NCBI GenBank assembly: GCA_023131215.1
Contig: JAGLZV010000101.1
Coordinates: forward strand, 1-13,866
Direction: 5' to 3'
From: Candidatus Methanophagales archaeon
GTDB lineage: Archaea > Halobacteriota > Syntropharchaeia > Alkanophagales > Methanospirareceae
DNA: 13,866 bases
A program made the translations under genes and the position numbers. Each line of letters opens with the position of its first letter. Positions within the stretch are counted from its first letter, which is position 1. Positions 1 to 6,822 of this stretch are shown here, one piece after another. Under the pieces are notes generated by a model. It worked only from the letters and a program-made list of their open reading frames with translations, was not told the DNA's origin and did no database searches.

Positions 1-2
1 TG

Positions 3-1448
3 CACGAATTCGATTTTATCGTCGCTGGCGAAGTGAGAAGGAATGAGTATGTAAAAGTATGGAACGAATTAGATGGCTGGATACTGGGAAGAGTGGTGTC
101 AATAGTGGATGCGGTGAAAAAGACAGCTACTGCGGAGATTATAGGATATAAAGACGAAAGAGGCTTTTTAATGCAGCCAAAGAACACTTTCTCTCGAGAT
201 GAGAAGGTGTTCAAAGCAGACCAGGCTTTCATCATGGACACATTAGGACTTAAATCAGGGGGAATCCATTTAGGTATGCTGGATGGGCGCAATATACCGG
301 TATATCTGAGGAAAGAGGAACTTATCCAGAAACATTGCAGCATATTAGCGAAGACGGGCAGCGGGAAATCATACACTGCTGGCGTGCTAATCGAGGAATT
401 GCTTGAGAAGAATATTCCTTTGCTTATAATTGACCCTCATGGCGAATATATCGCGTTGAAATACGAGAACAGGAGTGAAGAAGAGAGAAAACAAATGGAA
501 AAATTTGGCATCTCTCCAAAAGGATATGCATCTAAAGTTGTTGTTTACACACCATCGAATTTTTCCATAAATCCCGATGCTGATAAGTTATTCCGCATAG
601 ATGGGATAAATTTGAGTGTGAATGAATTATATGACCTGCTTCCTTTGTCTGATGCGCAATTGGGCGTTTTATACCAGTGTATAAACGAAATAAAGTCGGA
701 GAAGGAGTTTTATATTATCGAGGAGATCATTAAGAAGGTATCGGAGAGCAAAAGCAGTGCTAAGTGGCGAATTGTTCGCTTCCTGGAAAGAATTCGAGAG
801 ACTGGTATATTATCCGACAGCCCTACACGCATAGAAGACCTCGTAAAGGTGGGACAGGCGTCAATAATAGACATGAAAGGAGCGGAGCCGAAATTACAGC
901 AAATGATCGTTTATCGTATCTGCAAAGAGGTATTTGAAGGAAGGAAGATGGGGAAGATACCGCCTTTTATGCTCGTTATCGAGGAGGCACACAACTTTTG
1001 CCCTGAGAGGGGGTTTGAAAAGGCTGTCAGCTCCAATATTTTGAGAACCATCGCTTCGGAGGGCAGGAAATTCGGGCTTGGGTTGCTGGTCATTTCGCAA
1101 AGACCTGCTCGTGTGGATAAAAACGTTATTTCTCAGTGTAATACACAGATAATCCTCCGTGTAACGAATCCAAATGACATCCGGGCGTTGAGCAGGGGTC
1201 TGGAGTTCATGAGCAGCGAGATGGAGGAGGAAATCAAAAGAATACCACAGGGTGTTGCATTACTTTCGAGTCCGAGCATAGAAATGCCTATACTGGTTGA
1301 TGTGCGTGTGCGAAGAAGTGAACACGGCGGTAGAGCAGCGGAAGTGGAGGGAGTGGAGAAAAAAGAGGCTGTGTCGAAGAATGAAGAGTGGAAGGTAAGG
1401 GAAAAGGAGGGGAGGAAAAATATGCTTACAAGGTTGTTGTTTGAATGA
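3..1448 (+). CDS. herA: HerA-like DNA-translocase ATPase (DUF87 / HAS-barrel), 5' end cut by window
   Basis: HerA-family hexameric ATPases pump DNA, usually with the NurA nuclease, in archaeal end resection and repair. Numbering from the GTG at 33: an N-terminal beta-rich region (about 1-90) fits the HAS barrel; Walker A AKTGSGKS lies at 106-113, the family motif IDPHGEY at 133-139, Walker B with two acidic residues (FMLVIEEAH) at 312-320, and the sensor ISQRP at 354-358. The GTG is probably not the start. The frame is open to the window edge, and the ten codons before it (HEFDFIVAGE) continue a plausible HAS-barrel strand, so the true start lies upstream. The last ~45 residues are charged and poorly conserved, as is common in the family. 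Neither NurA nor Mre11/Rad50 is visible here; they may lie upstream. A paralogous HerA-like ATPase with another role cannot be excluded. Confidence 0.88.
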   Translation, partial: HEFDFIVAGEVRRNEYVKVWNELDGWILGRVVSIVDAVKKTATAEIIGYKDERGFLMQPKNTFSRDEKVFKADQAFIMDTLGLKSGGIHLGMLDGRNIPVYLRKEELIQKHCSILAKTGSGKSYTAGVLIEELLEKNIPLLIIDPHGEYIALKYENRSEEERKQMEKFGISPKGYASKVVVYTPSNFSINPDADKLFRIDGINLSVNELYDLLPLSDAQLGVLYQCINEIKSEKEFYIIEEIIKKVSESKSSAKWRIVRFLERIRETGILSDSPTRIEDLVKVGQASIIDMKGAEPKLQQMIVYRICKEVFEGRKMGKIPPFMLVIEEAHNFCPERGFEKAVSSNILRTIASEGRKFGLGLLVISQRPARVDKNVISQCNTQIILRVTNPNDIRALSRGLEFMSSEMEEEIKRIPQGVALLSSPSIEMPILVDVRVRRSEHGGRAAEVEGVEKKEAVSKNEEWKVREKEGRKNMLTRLLFE

Positions 1449-1510
1449 TTTTGGCATGGATAGCAGTGAAATAACTTATTCAGAAATCAAAAGTGTATTT
1501 AGAGAGTGCT

Positions 1511-1520
1511 TTAATATAAA
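1511..1520 (+). promoter_or_regulatory. Possible TATA box for aspS (leaderless start)
   Basis: The sequence TTAATATAAA is centred about 27 bases before the ATG at 1543. That spacing is what archaeal leaderless transcripts show, and no good Shine-Dalgarno sequence precedes either 1537 or 1543. This supports the downstream start for aspS over the in-frame TTG/ATG codons at 1441 and 1456. It is one AT-rich match only. Confidence 0.4.
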
Positions 1521-1542
1521 GAACAAGAGCGAAGTAATGAAT

Positions 1543-2868
1543 ATGTCGTCACTGATACACAACCGGAAGTACGCAACTGAAATAACCGCAGACAATGATG
1601 GGGAACAAGTGAGCATAGCGGGCTGGGTGCATGAGAAGAGGCATTTAGGAGGTGTCTTTTTCCTTATCGTGCGAGACCTTAGCGGTTTTGCTCAGGTTAC
1701 ACTGCACAAGCACAAGGGCGGCGTTGAGCAGGAACTGTTTGAACGAGTGAAAAAAGTCGCTCGAGAATCGGTAGTAACAATAGAAGGAAAAGTAAAGAGC
1801 GAGCCCAAGGCGCCGAACGGATATGAGATAATACCCGAACGAATGGAAGTGCTGAGCGAGGCATCGCAAATTTTACCGCTGGATACCACCGGGAAAGTTG
1901 GTGCGGAGCTGGATACGAGGTTAGATGCGAGATTCATGGACTTGAGAACCGAGAGAACAAAGCACATATTTATAATCCGCAGTCAAGTTCTTAAAGCGAT
2001 AAGGGATTTCCTCGATGAACGAGGCTTTATAGAAACAAACACGCCAAAAATAGTAAGTGCAGCAACGGAAGGTGGCACTGCTTTATTCCCTATTTCTTAT
2101 TTTGAACGAGAAGCGTTCTTAAATCAGAGCCCACAGCTTTACAAACAAATGCTCATGGCTTCTGGCTTTGACCGCGTGTATGAAATAGCGCCGATATTCC
2201 GCGCGGAGGAGCACGACACCACGAAACATCTCAACGAAGCAACTTCTGTGGATATAGAAGTTGCATTTGTATCTGATAAGGAGGTAATGGCGATATTGGA
2301 GGAACTTATTGCGTTTGTATATTCAAAGGTAGGGGGATATCCAGGCTTAGCTAAGTTGAATTGGGAATTGGAAGTCCCGAAAATACCTTTCAGACGTATA
2401 ACTTATGATGAAGCAATAGAACTACTTTCTGAAGCGGGAGAGGAGATAGAATGGGGAGAGGACCTCAGCACTTCCGCTGAACATACCCTGGGCGAGATAA
2501 TAGGCGAGCTTTATTTCATCACTGATTGGCCATGTGCGATAAAGCCTTTTTATGCACAGCCTGTTGATGTTGGGGTCAAAGGGAAAAGGAAAGATATTTG
2601 CAATGCGTTTGACTTGATGCATCCAAAAGTGGAGCTCGCATCAGGCTCGCAGCGTGTTCATTCATACGAGTTGCTGAAGCGGAACATAGAATCAAAAGGG
2701 CTGAGCGCAGATAGTTTTGAGTTTTATCTCGACGCTTTTCGTTTTGGTATGCCGCCGCATGCGGGTTGGGGGCTTGGCGTCGAAAGACTGTTGATGAGCA
2801 TGCTGGGAATAGACAACATAAGAGAGGTGGTGCTTTTCCCACGTGACAGGAGAAGGTTGGCACCGTGA
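1543..2868 (+). CDS. aspS: Aspartyl-tRNA synthetase, archaeal type, predicted non-discriminating
   Basis: Class IIb aminoacyl-tRNA synthetase that charges tRNA with aspartate in the cytoplasm. From the ATG at 1543 it has 441 residues, usual for archaeal AspRS. An OB-fold anticodon-binding domain (about 18-105, GWVHEKRHLGG) is followed by the catalytic core: QSPQLYKQ, motif 2 (FRAEEHDTTKHLNEA) and motif 3 (GMPPHAGWGLGVERL), ending in the archaeal signature FPRDRRRL. The frame is open upstream to a TTG at 1441, overlapping the herA stop, but family N-termini align with MSSLIHNRKY, and a TATA-like box fits 1543; ATG 1537 is almost as good. His30 and Pro91 occupy the positions that are Trp26 and Lys85 in the discriminating Thermococcus enzyme. 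That predicts it also charges tRNA-Asn with Asp, needing an amidotransferase (GatCAB) to finish Asn-tRNA. Confidence 0.96.
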   Translation: MSSLIHNRKYATEITADNDGEQVSIAGWVHEKRHLGGVFFLIVRDLSGFAQVTLHKHKGGVEQELFERVKKVARESVVTIEGKVKSEPKAPNGYEIIPERMEVLSEASQILPLDTTGKVGAELDTRLDARFMDLRTERTKHIFIIRSQVLKAIRDFLDERGFIETNTPKIVSAATEGGTALFPISYFEREAFLNQSPQLYKQMLMASGFDRVYEIAPIFRAEEHDTTKHLNEATSVDIEVAFVSDKEVMAILEELIAFVYSKVGGYPGLAKLNWELEVPKIPFRRITYDEAIELLSEAGEEIEWGEDLSTSAEHTLGEIIGELYFITDWPCAIKPFYAQPVDVGVKGKRKDICNAFDLMHPKVELASGSQRVHSYELLKRNIESKGLSADSFEFYLDAFRFGMPPHAGWGLGVERLLMSMLGIDNIREVVLFPRDRRRLAP

Positions 2869-2891
2869 CACAGCAGAAAAAAAGCAAAAAA

Positions 2892-2900
2892 TTTATATAT
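2892..2900 (+). promoter_or_regulatory. TATA box of the hdrA pair
   Basis: TTTATATAT sits behind an A-rich stretch (possible BRE, from about 2884) and 34 bases before the hdrA start. Transcription would begin near 2920-2925, giving a very short leader. A Shine-Dalgarno GAGGTGA lies at 2920-2926, seven bases before the ATG at 2934. The aspS stop is at 2868, so this 65-base gap appears to hold a separate promoter for the two hdrA genes. Confidence 0.7.
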
Positions 2901-2933
2901 GGATAGCGAATATGTAGAAGAGGTGAAAAAGGT

Positions 2934-4559
2934 ATGGCGACAGAAACTGAAACAGAAGCTGAGGTAAAAGTAGAGAAGGAGAAGCCAGGAATCAGCACGG
3001 AAGAAGCGACAAGGAATATGATGGAATCAATAAAGGGCACGGTTGAACAATCCCTTTTAGAGAAGATTGAAGAGAAGGAGGTGGATGTCGTTCCAGAAGC
3101 GTTAGTGATAGGAGGAGGAATAGCGGGGATGTATGCCGCACTGGACATAGCAGATGCGGGATTCACGGTGCATTTAGTGGAGAGAACACCTTCCATCGGT
3201 GGACACATGGCACAGCTTGATAAGACTTTCCCAACGCTCGACTGTTCTGCCTGTATTTTAACGCCAAGATTGGTGGATGTTGGTGTTAATCCGAACATAG
3301 ACTTGATGAGTTGTTCGGAGGTAATAGGCGTGGAAGGCTCTGTCGGCAATTTCAAAGTGAAGGTATTGAAGCACGCAAAATATGTTGAGGAGGCGACATG
3401 CACCGGATGCATGATGTGTGAAGAAGCATGTAGACTGAAAAACAGGTTTCCAAACGAGTTTGATTTGGGACTGATGAAGAGAGCACCAATATATAGACCC
3501 TTCCCTTTTGCCATTCCCGCTGCTTATACCATCGATGCAGGGACTTGTTTGATGATAACAAAGGGAAAATGTGGAAAAGCAACGCTTGAAAGCACTGTCG
3601 AAGCAGTGAAAAAGAGAGAGAGGGGAGAAGAAATATCCAAAGATGAAGTTCCTCCCTGTGTTCTGATATGTGATCCAAACTGTATACATCATGATATGAA
3701 AGATGAGATAGTGGAGTTGAATGTCGGAGCAATCATAGTTGCAACCGGGTTTGACATTATTGACCCGACAGTGTCGGCGGAATACAAGTATGGTGTGTAT
3801 CCAAATGTAATTCACGGATTGGAGTTCGAACGTTACTCTTCTGCGAGTGGTCCTACATTCGGTAAGATAATAATACCTGGAGTGGATAAGGAGCCGAAGG
3901 ATGCAATTTTCATCTCCTGCGTTGGCTCGAGAAACAAGCAAACGGGGTTTGAATACTGTTCTCGTGTATGCTGTATGTATTTAGCGAAGCAGGCGCATTT
4001 GCTCCAGGAGAAAGTCCCGGATTGTAATATAACAGTGTGCTATCAAGATGTAAGAGCGTTTGGAAAAGGATTTGAGGAATTTTATGACCGCGTGAAGGGA
4101 GAGGGTCTTAGCTATCGAAGAGGACTTCCAGGTGAGATATACCAAAAACCAGGCAGCGATAGAGTAGTGGTGAGGGGAGAAGACACGATGCTTGGTGAGC
4201 CTTATGAGCTCGAAGCGGACCTTGTTGTGCTTGGAATAGGATTGAAACCAAGTGAGGGCAGTGAAAAGTTATTGGAAATGCTTGGTGTATCTCTAACGGT
4301 GGACAATTTTGCAAAAGAGGCACATCCTAAGCTCAGACCAGTTGATACGGATGTAGAAGGAGTTTTTGTTACCGGATGCGCTCAGGGTCCAAAGGATATT
4401 CCAGACAGTGTTGCGCAGGCAAAAGGTGCGGCTGCTGCTGTTCTTTCTCTTTTAGCCAGGGGTAAAGCGAAGATAAGACCTTCGGTAACGGAGATGGAAG
4501 AGGAGATGTGCATAGGGTACAAGTCGTTAAGAGAAATGGCGGGTAAGATAGGAGCATAA
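2934..4559 (+). CDS. hdrA: Short HdrA-like FAD / iron-sulfur protein lacking N-terminal domain and C-terminal ferredoxin
   Basis: HdrA is the FAD subunit of heterodisulfide-reductase-type complexes, splitting or joining electron flows between ferredoxin and other carriers. This copy has 541 residues. A charged Thr/Glu/Lys-rich leader (1-50) replaces the ~160-residue N-terminal cluster domain. The FAD-binding GGGIAG motif follows at 60-65, then LDCSAC with Cys104 and Cys107, and an inserted ferredoxin-like region (Cys156, 159, 162, 166; Cys205, 213, 242, 246, plus extra Cys250). The cluster-ligand quartet Cys329, 342, 346, 347 (spacing 13, 4, 1) is intact, and LVVLGIGLKP is near 430. The end, EEEMCIGYKSL, aligns with the first cysteine motif of the C-terminal ferredoxin of the next gene but stops there. 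The next gene begins 19 bases on and is a close paralogue, so the two are probably one operon and one complex. Electron partners are not visible. Confidence 0.9.
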   Translation: MATETETEAEVKVEKEKPGISTEEATRNMMESIKGTVEQSLLEKIEEKEVDVVPEALVIGGGIAGMYAALDIADAGFTVHLVERTPSIGGHMAQLDKTFPTLDCSACILTPRLVDVGVNPNIDLMSCSEVIGVEGSVGNFKVKVLKHAKYVEEATCTGCMMCEEACRLKNRFPNEFDLGLMKRAPIYRPFPFAIPAAYTIDAGTCLMITKGKCGKATLESTVEAVKKRERGEEISKDEVPPCVLICDPNCIHHDMKDEIVELNVGAIIVATGFDIIDPTVSAEYKYGVYPNVIHGLEFERYSSASGPTFGKIIIPGVDKEPKDAIFISCVGSRNKQTGFEYCSRVCCMYLAKQAHLLQEKVPDCNITVCYQDVRAFGKGFEEFYDRVKGEGLSYRRGLPGEIYQKPGSDRVVVRGEDTMLGEPYELEADLVVLGIGLKPSEGSEKLLEMLGVSLTVDNFAKEAHPKLRPVDTDVEGVFVTGCAQGPKDIPDSVAQAKGAAAAVLSLLARGKAKIRPSVTEMEEEMCIGYKSLREMAGKIGA

Positions 4560-4561
4560 AA

Positions 4562-4569
4562 AAGGAGGT
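4562..4569 (+). promoter_or_regulatory. Strong Shine-Dalgarno of the second hdrA
   Basis: AAGGAGGT lies nine bases before the ATG at 4579, inside the 19-base gap between the two hdrA genes. No TATA box fits in the gap, so the second gene is probably translated from the same message. Confidence 0.7.
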
Positions 4570-4578
4570 AAAAAAGAA

Positions 4579-6789
4579 ATGGCGGAAGAATATGATTACA
4601 CAAAGGTCCCGATGGAGGGATATGCGGAAGGTATGGCGGCTGGAGCACCGAAGGATGCACCGAGGATTGGCGTTTATGTATGCCATTGTGGGATAAACAT
4701 AAAGATGGTGTTGGACGTAGTGGATGTAATGAATTATGCGGCGAAGTTGCCAAACGTTGCTCTTGCACGACACTATATATTTGTGTGTTCCGACCCAGGA
4801 CAGGATTTGATAAGAAAGGACATTGCCGAGGGTAGAGTGAACAGAGTGATAGTGGCTTCTTGTTCGCCGAGGATGCACGAGCCTACGTTCAGGAAGACCT
4901 GCTCTGATTCAGGACTGAACCCGTTTTACTATGAAATGGCGAACATACGCGAACATTGCAGTTGGCCGCACGCGGATTATCCGAGAGAAGCGATAGAGAA
5001 GTCGAAGGAATTGATAAGAAGTGCGGTTGCGAGATGTTCGTTATTGGAGCCATTAGAGGAGAAAGAGGTGAGTGTCGCTTCAGAAGCATTGGTGATAGGA
5101 GGGGGCATAACTGGGATGTACGCGACATTGGATGTCGCGAATGCAGGATACAAGGTGCATCTCGTGGAGAAGAACCCATCCATTGGCGGGCACGTAGCTC
5201 AATTGGACAGGGTTTTCCCAACACTTGAGCGTTCTGCTTCTATCCTGACGCCGAGAATGATAGACGTAGGGGCACATCCAAACATAAATCTGATGACTTA
5301 TTCAGAAGTTGAAGAGATAAGCGGGTATATCGGGAATTACGCGGTGAAGGTAAAGAGGAAGCCGAGATATATAGATGAGACGAAATGCAAGGACAAGGAT
5401 TGTGAATTGTGTGTAGAAGCATGTCCGGTGAAAGATATACCGAACGAATTTGACGAAGGATTGAGTAAGAGAAGTGCAATCTACCTGCCCTTCCCGTTTG
5501 CAGTTCCTCCTGTTTATACCGTTGATGCGGAACATTGTCTGCTGCTAAAAGAGGGTAAGTGTGGCGATGCAACGCTTGAAACCATTAAGGAAGGTAAAGA
5601 AGTTCCACCTTGCTTGGCGGCATGCCCGGGGGCAATAGATTTCGAGATGAAAGAGGAGACAGTGGAATTGAACGTGGGAACAATTATAGTGGCAACCGGG
5701 TACGACATTATAGATCCGACAGTGTCGGCGGAATACAAGTATGGAGTATATCCGAATGTAATTACGGGATTGGAGTTCGAGCGGTTGTCTTCCCCGAGCG
5801 GTCCAACCGGGGGTAAAATATTAGTAAACGGAACGGAGCCGAAGGATGTGGTTTTCATATCCTGCGTGGGATCGAGAAACAAGCAAACGGGGTATGAATA
5901 CTGCTCTCGTGTATGCTGCATGTATCTGGCGAAACAGGCACATCAGGTAAAGGAGCAATTGCCGGACGCAAATGTAACGCTGTGTTTCCAGGATATAAGA
6001 GCGTTTGGAAAAGGGTTTGAGGAATTTTACGGTCAGGTGAAAACCGAGGGCGTTTTCTACATGAGAGGACTTCCCGGCGAGATATACAAAAAACCGGGCA
6101 GTGATAGAGTAGTGATAAGGGGGGAGAATACGTTCCTTGGCGAGCCGTATGAGATGGAAGCGGACCTTGTGGTGCTTGGTGTGGGATTGAAACCCAATAA
6201 AGGTGTGGAGAGCGTAGTAGATATGCTGAAACTCTCTAAAACCCCTGATCAGTTCTTATTAGAAGCACATCCAAAATTAAGACCGGTTGATACGGCAACA
6301 GATGGGGTATTCATTGCAGGATGCTGTGCAAGTCCAAAGGATATAACGGATAGCATTGCGCAGGGAAAAGCAGCGGCTTCTGGTTCTCTCGTCTATTTCG
6401 TATTGGGAAAGGCGAAAATAGAGCCGGCGATATGCGAGATAAACGAGGAGCTTTGCATAGGCTGTGGTCGTTGCGAAGAAACCTGCCCGTTTGGTGCGCT
6501 CGCGCTTGACGAAGAGAGACATGTGATGACGGTAAATGAAGCAGTTTGTAAGGGCTGCGGTGGTTGTAGTGCAATATGTCCTTCAGGAGCGGCGACAATG
6601 AGGCATTACCGCGACAGGCAGGTATATGCGCAGATAGAGGCGTTGACGCAGGTGGGAGTGCGAATGCCAGTTGAGATTGCGGGTGCTGCTGTGGCAGCAG
6701 AAGCGGGTGCAAGTGCAGGCACAGAAGTAGAAACAGGTGAAGGTGAGAGTGCAGAAGTGAAAGTGGAGCAGAGTTCGGGCACGGAGTAG
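4579..6789 (+). CDS. hdrA: HdrA, full-length FAD / multi-cluster subunit with altered CSAC motif
   Basis: Full-length HdrA of 736 residues. The N-terminal domain (29-160) has the family cysteines in VYVCHCG (35, 37), FVCSDPG (70), ASCSPRMHEP (95) and NIREHCSW (127). The FAD domain begins with GGGITG (174-179). The family motif LDCSAC reads LERSAS here (216-221), with Arg218 and Ser221 in place of cysteine. The inserted ferredoxin has Cys270, 275, 278, 282 (an unusual CX4C first gap) and Cys320, 328, 345, 349. The flavin-side quartet is Cys429, 442, 446, 447. The C-terminal ferredoxin has two classic CX2CX2CX3CP motifs (626-636 and 657-667). An Ala/Glu-rich tail (700-736) follows. From GTEPKD onward it is very close to the preceding gene at both protein and DNA level. 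A role in electron confurcation or bifurcation fits the family; HdrB/HdrC and hydrogenase or FrhB-like partners are not in the window. Confidence 0.93.
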   Translation: MAEEYDYTKVPMEGYAEGMAAGAPKDAPRIGVYVCHCGINIKMVLDVVDVMNYAAKLPNVALARHYIFVCSDPGQDLIRKDIAEGRVNRVIVASCSPRMHEPTFRKTCSDSGLNPFYYEMANIREHCSWPHADYPREAIEKSKELIRSAVARCSLLEPLEEKEVSVASEALVIGGGITGMYATLDVANAGYKVHLVEKNPSIGGHVAQLDRVFPTLERSASILTPRMIDVGAHPNINLMTYSEVEEISGYIGNYAVKVKRKPRYIDETKCKDKDCELCVEACPVKDIPNEFDEGLSKRSAIYLPFPFAVPPVYTVDAEHCLLLKEGKCGDATLETIKEGKEVPPCLAACPGAIDFEMKEETVELNVGTIIVATGYDIIDPTVSAEYKYGVYPNVITGLEFERLSSPSGPTGGKILVNGTEPKDVVFISCVGSRNKQTGYEYCSRVCCMYLAKQAHQVKEQLPDANVTLCFQDIRAFGKGFEEFYGQVKTEGVFYMRGLPGEIYKKPGSDRVVIRGENTFLGEPYEMEADLVVLGVGLKPNKGVESVVDMLKLSKTPDQFLLEAHPKLRPVDTATDGVFIAGCCASPKDITDSIAQGKAAASGSLVYFVLGKAKIEPAICEINEELCIGCGRCEETCPFGALALDEERHVMTVNEAVCKGCGGCSAICPSGAATMRHYRDRQVYAQIEALTQVGVRMPVEIAGAAVAAEAGASAGTEVETGEGESAEVKVEQSSGTE

Positions 6790-6821
6790 AGAGATTTTTT
6801 TCTCTTTTTCTCCTTTCTTTT
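6788..6821 (+). terminator. T-rich terminator after the hdrA pair
   Basis: Directly at the hdrA stop, AGAGA (6790-6794) can pair with TCTCT (6801-6805) across a T loop. Further T-runs continue to 6821. Archaeal termination commonly relies on such T-tracts. The opposite strand is A-rich here, so the signal serves only the plus-strand genes. The convergent minus-strand gene ends at 6823. Confidence 0.55.
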
Positions 6822-6822
6822 C

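Noticed and set aside
33..35. GTG as the true start of the HerA-like gene
   Set aside because: The frame is open to the window edge and the preceding codons read as family-like barrel sequence, so the gene is treated as cut on the left.
1441..1542. Upstream extension of aspS from TTG 1441 or ATG 1456
   Set aside because: It adds about 34 residues not found in archaeal AspRS, has no ribosome site, and would run over the herA stop; a TATA-like box inside it fits the later ATG.
2576..3941. Long open frames on the minus strand opposite aspS and the first hdrA (312 and 227 codons)
   Set aside because: They are antisense shadows of two clearly conserved genes, with unnatural composition (runs of Ser/Cys/Pro/His) and no recognisable domain.
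4369..5572. Minus-strand open frames opposite the second hdrA
   Set aside because: Same reason: antisense to a conserved gene, low-quality composition, no promoter or ribosome site seen.
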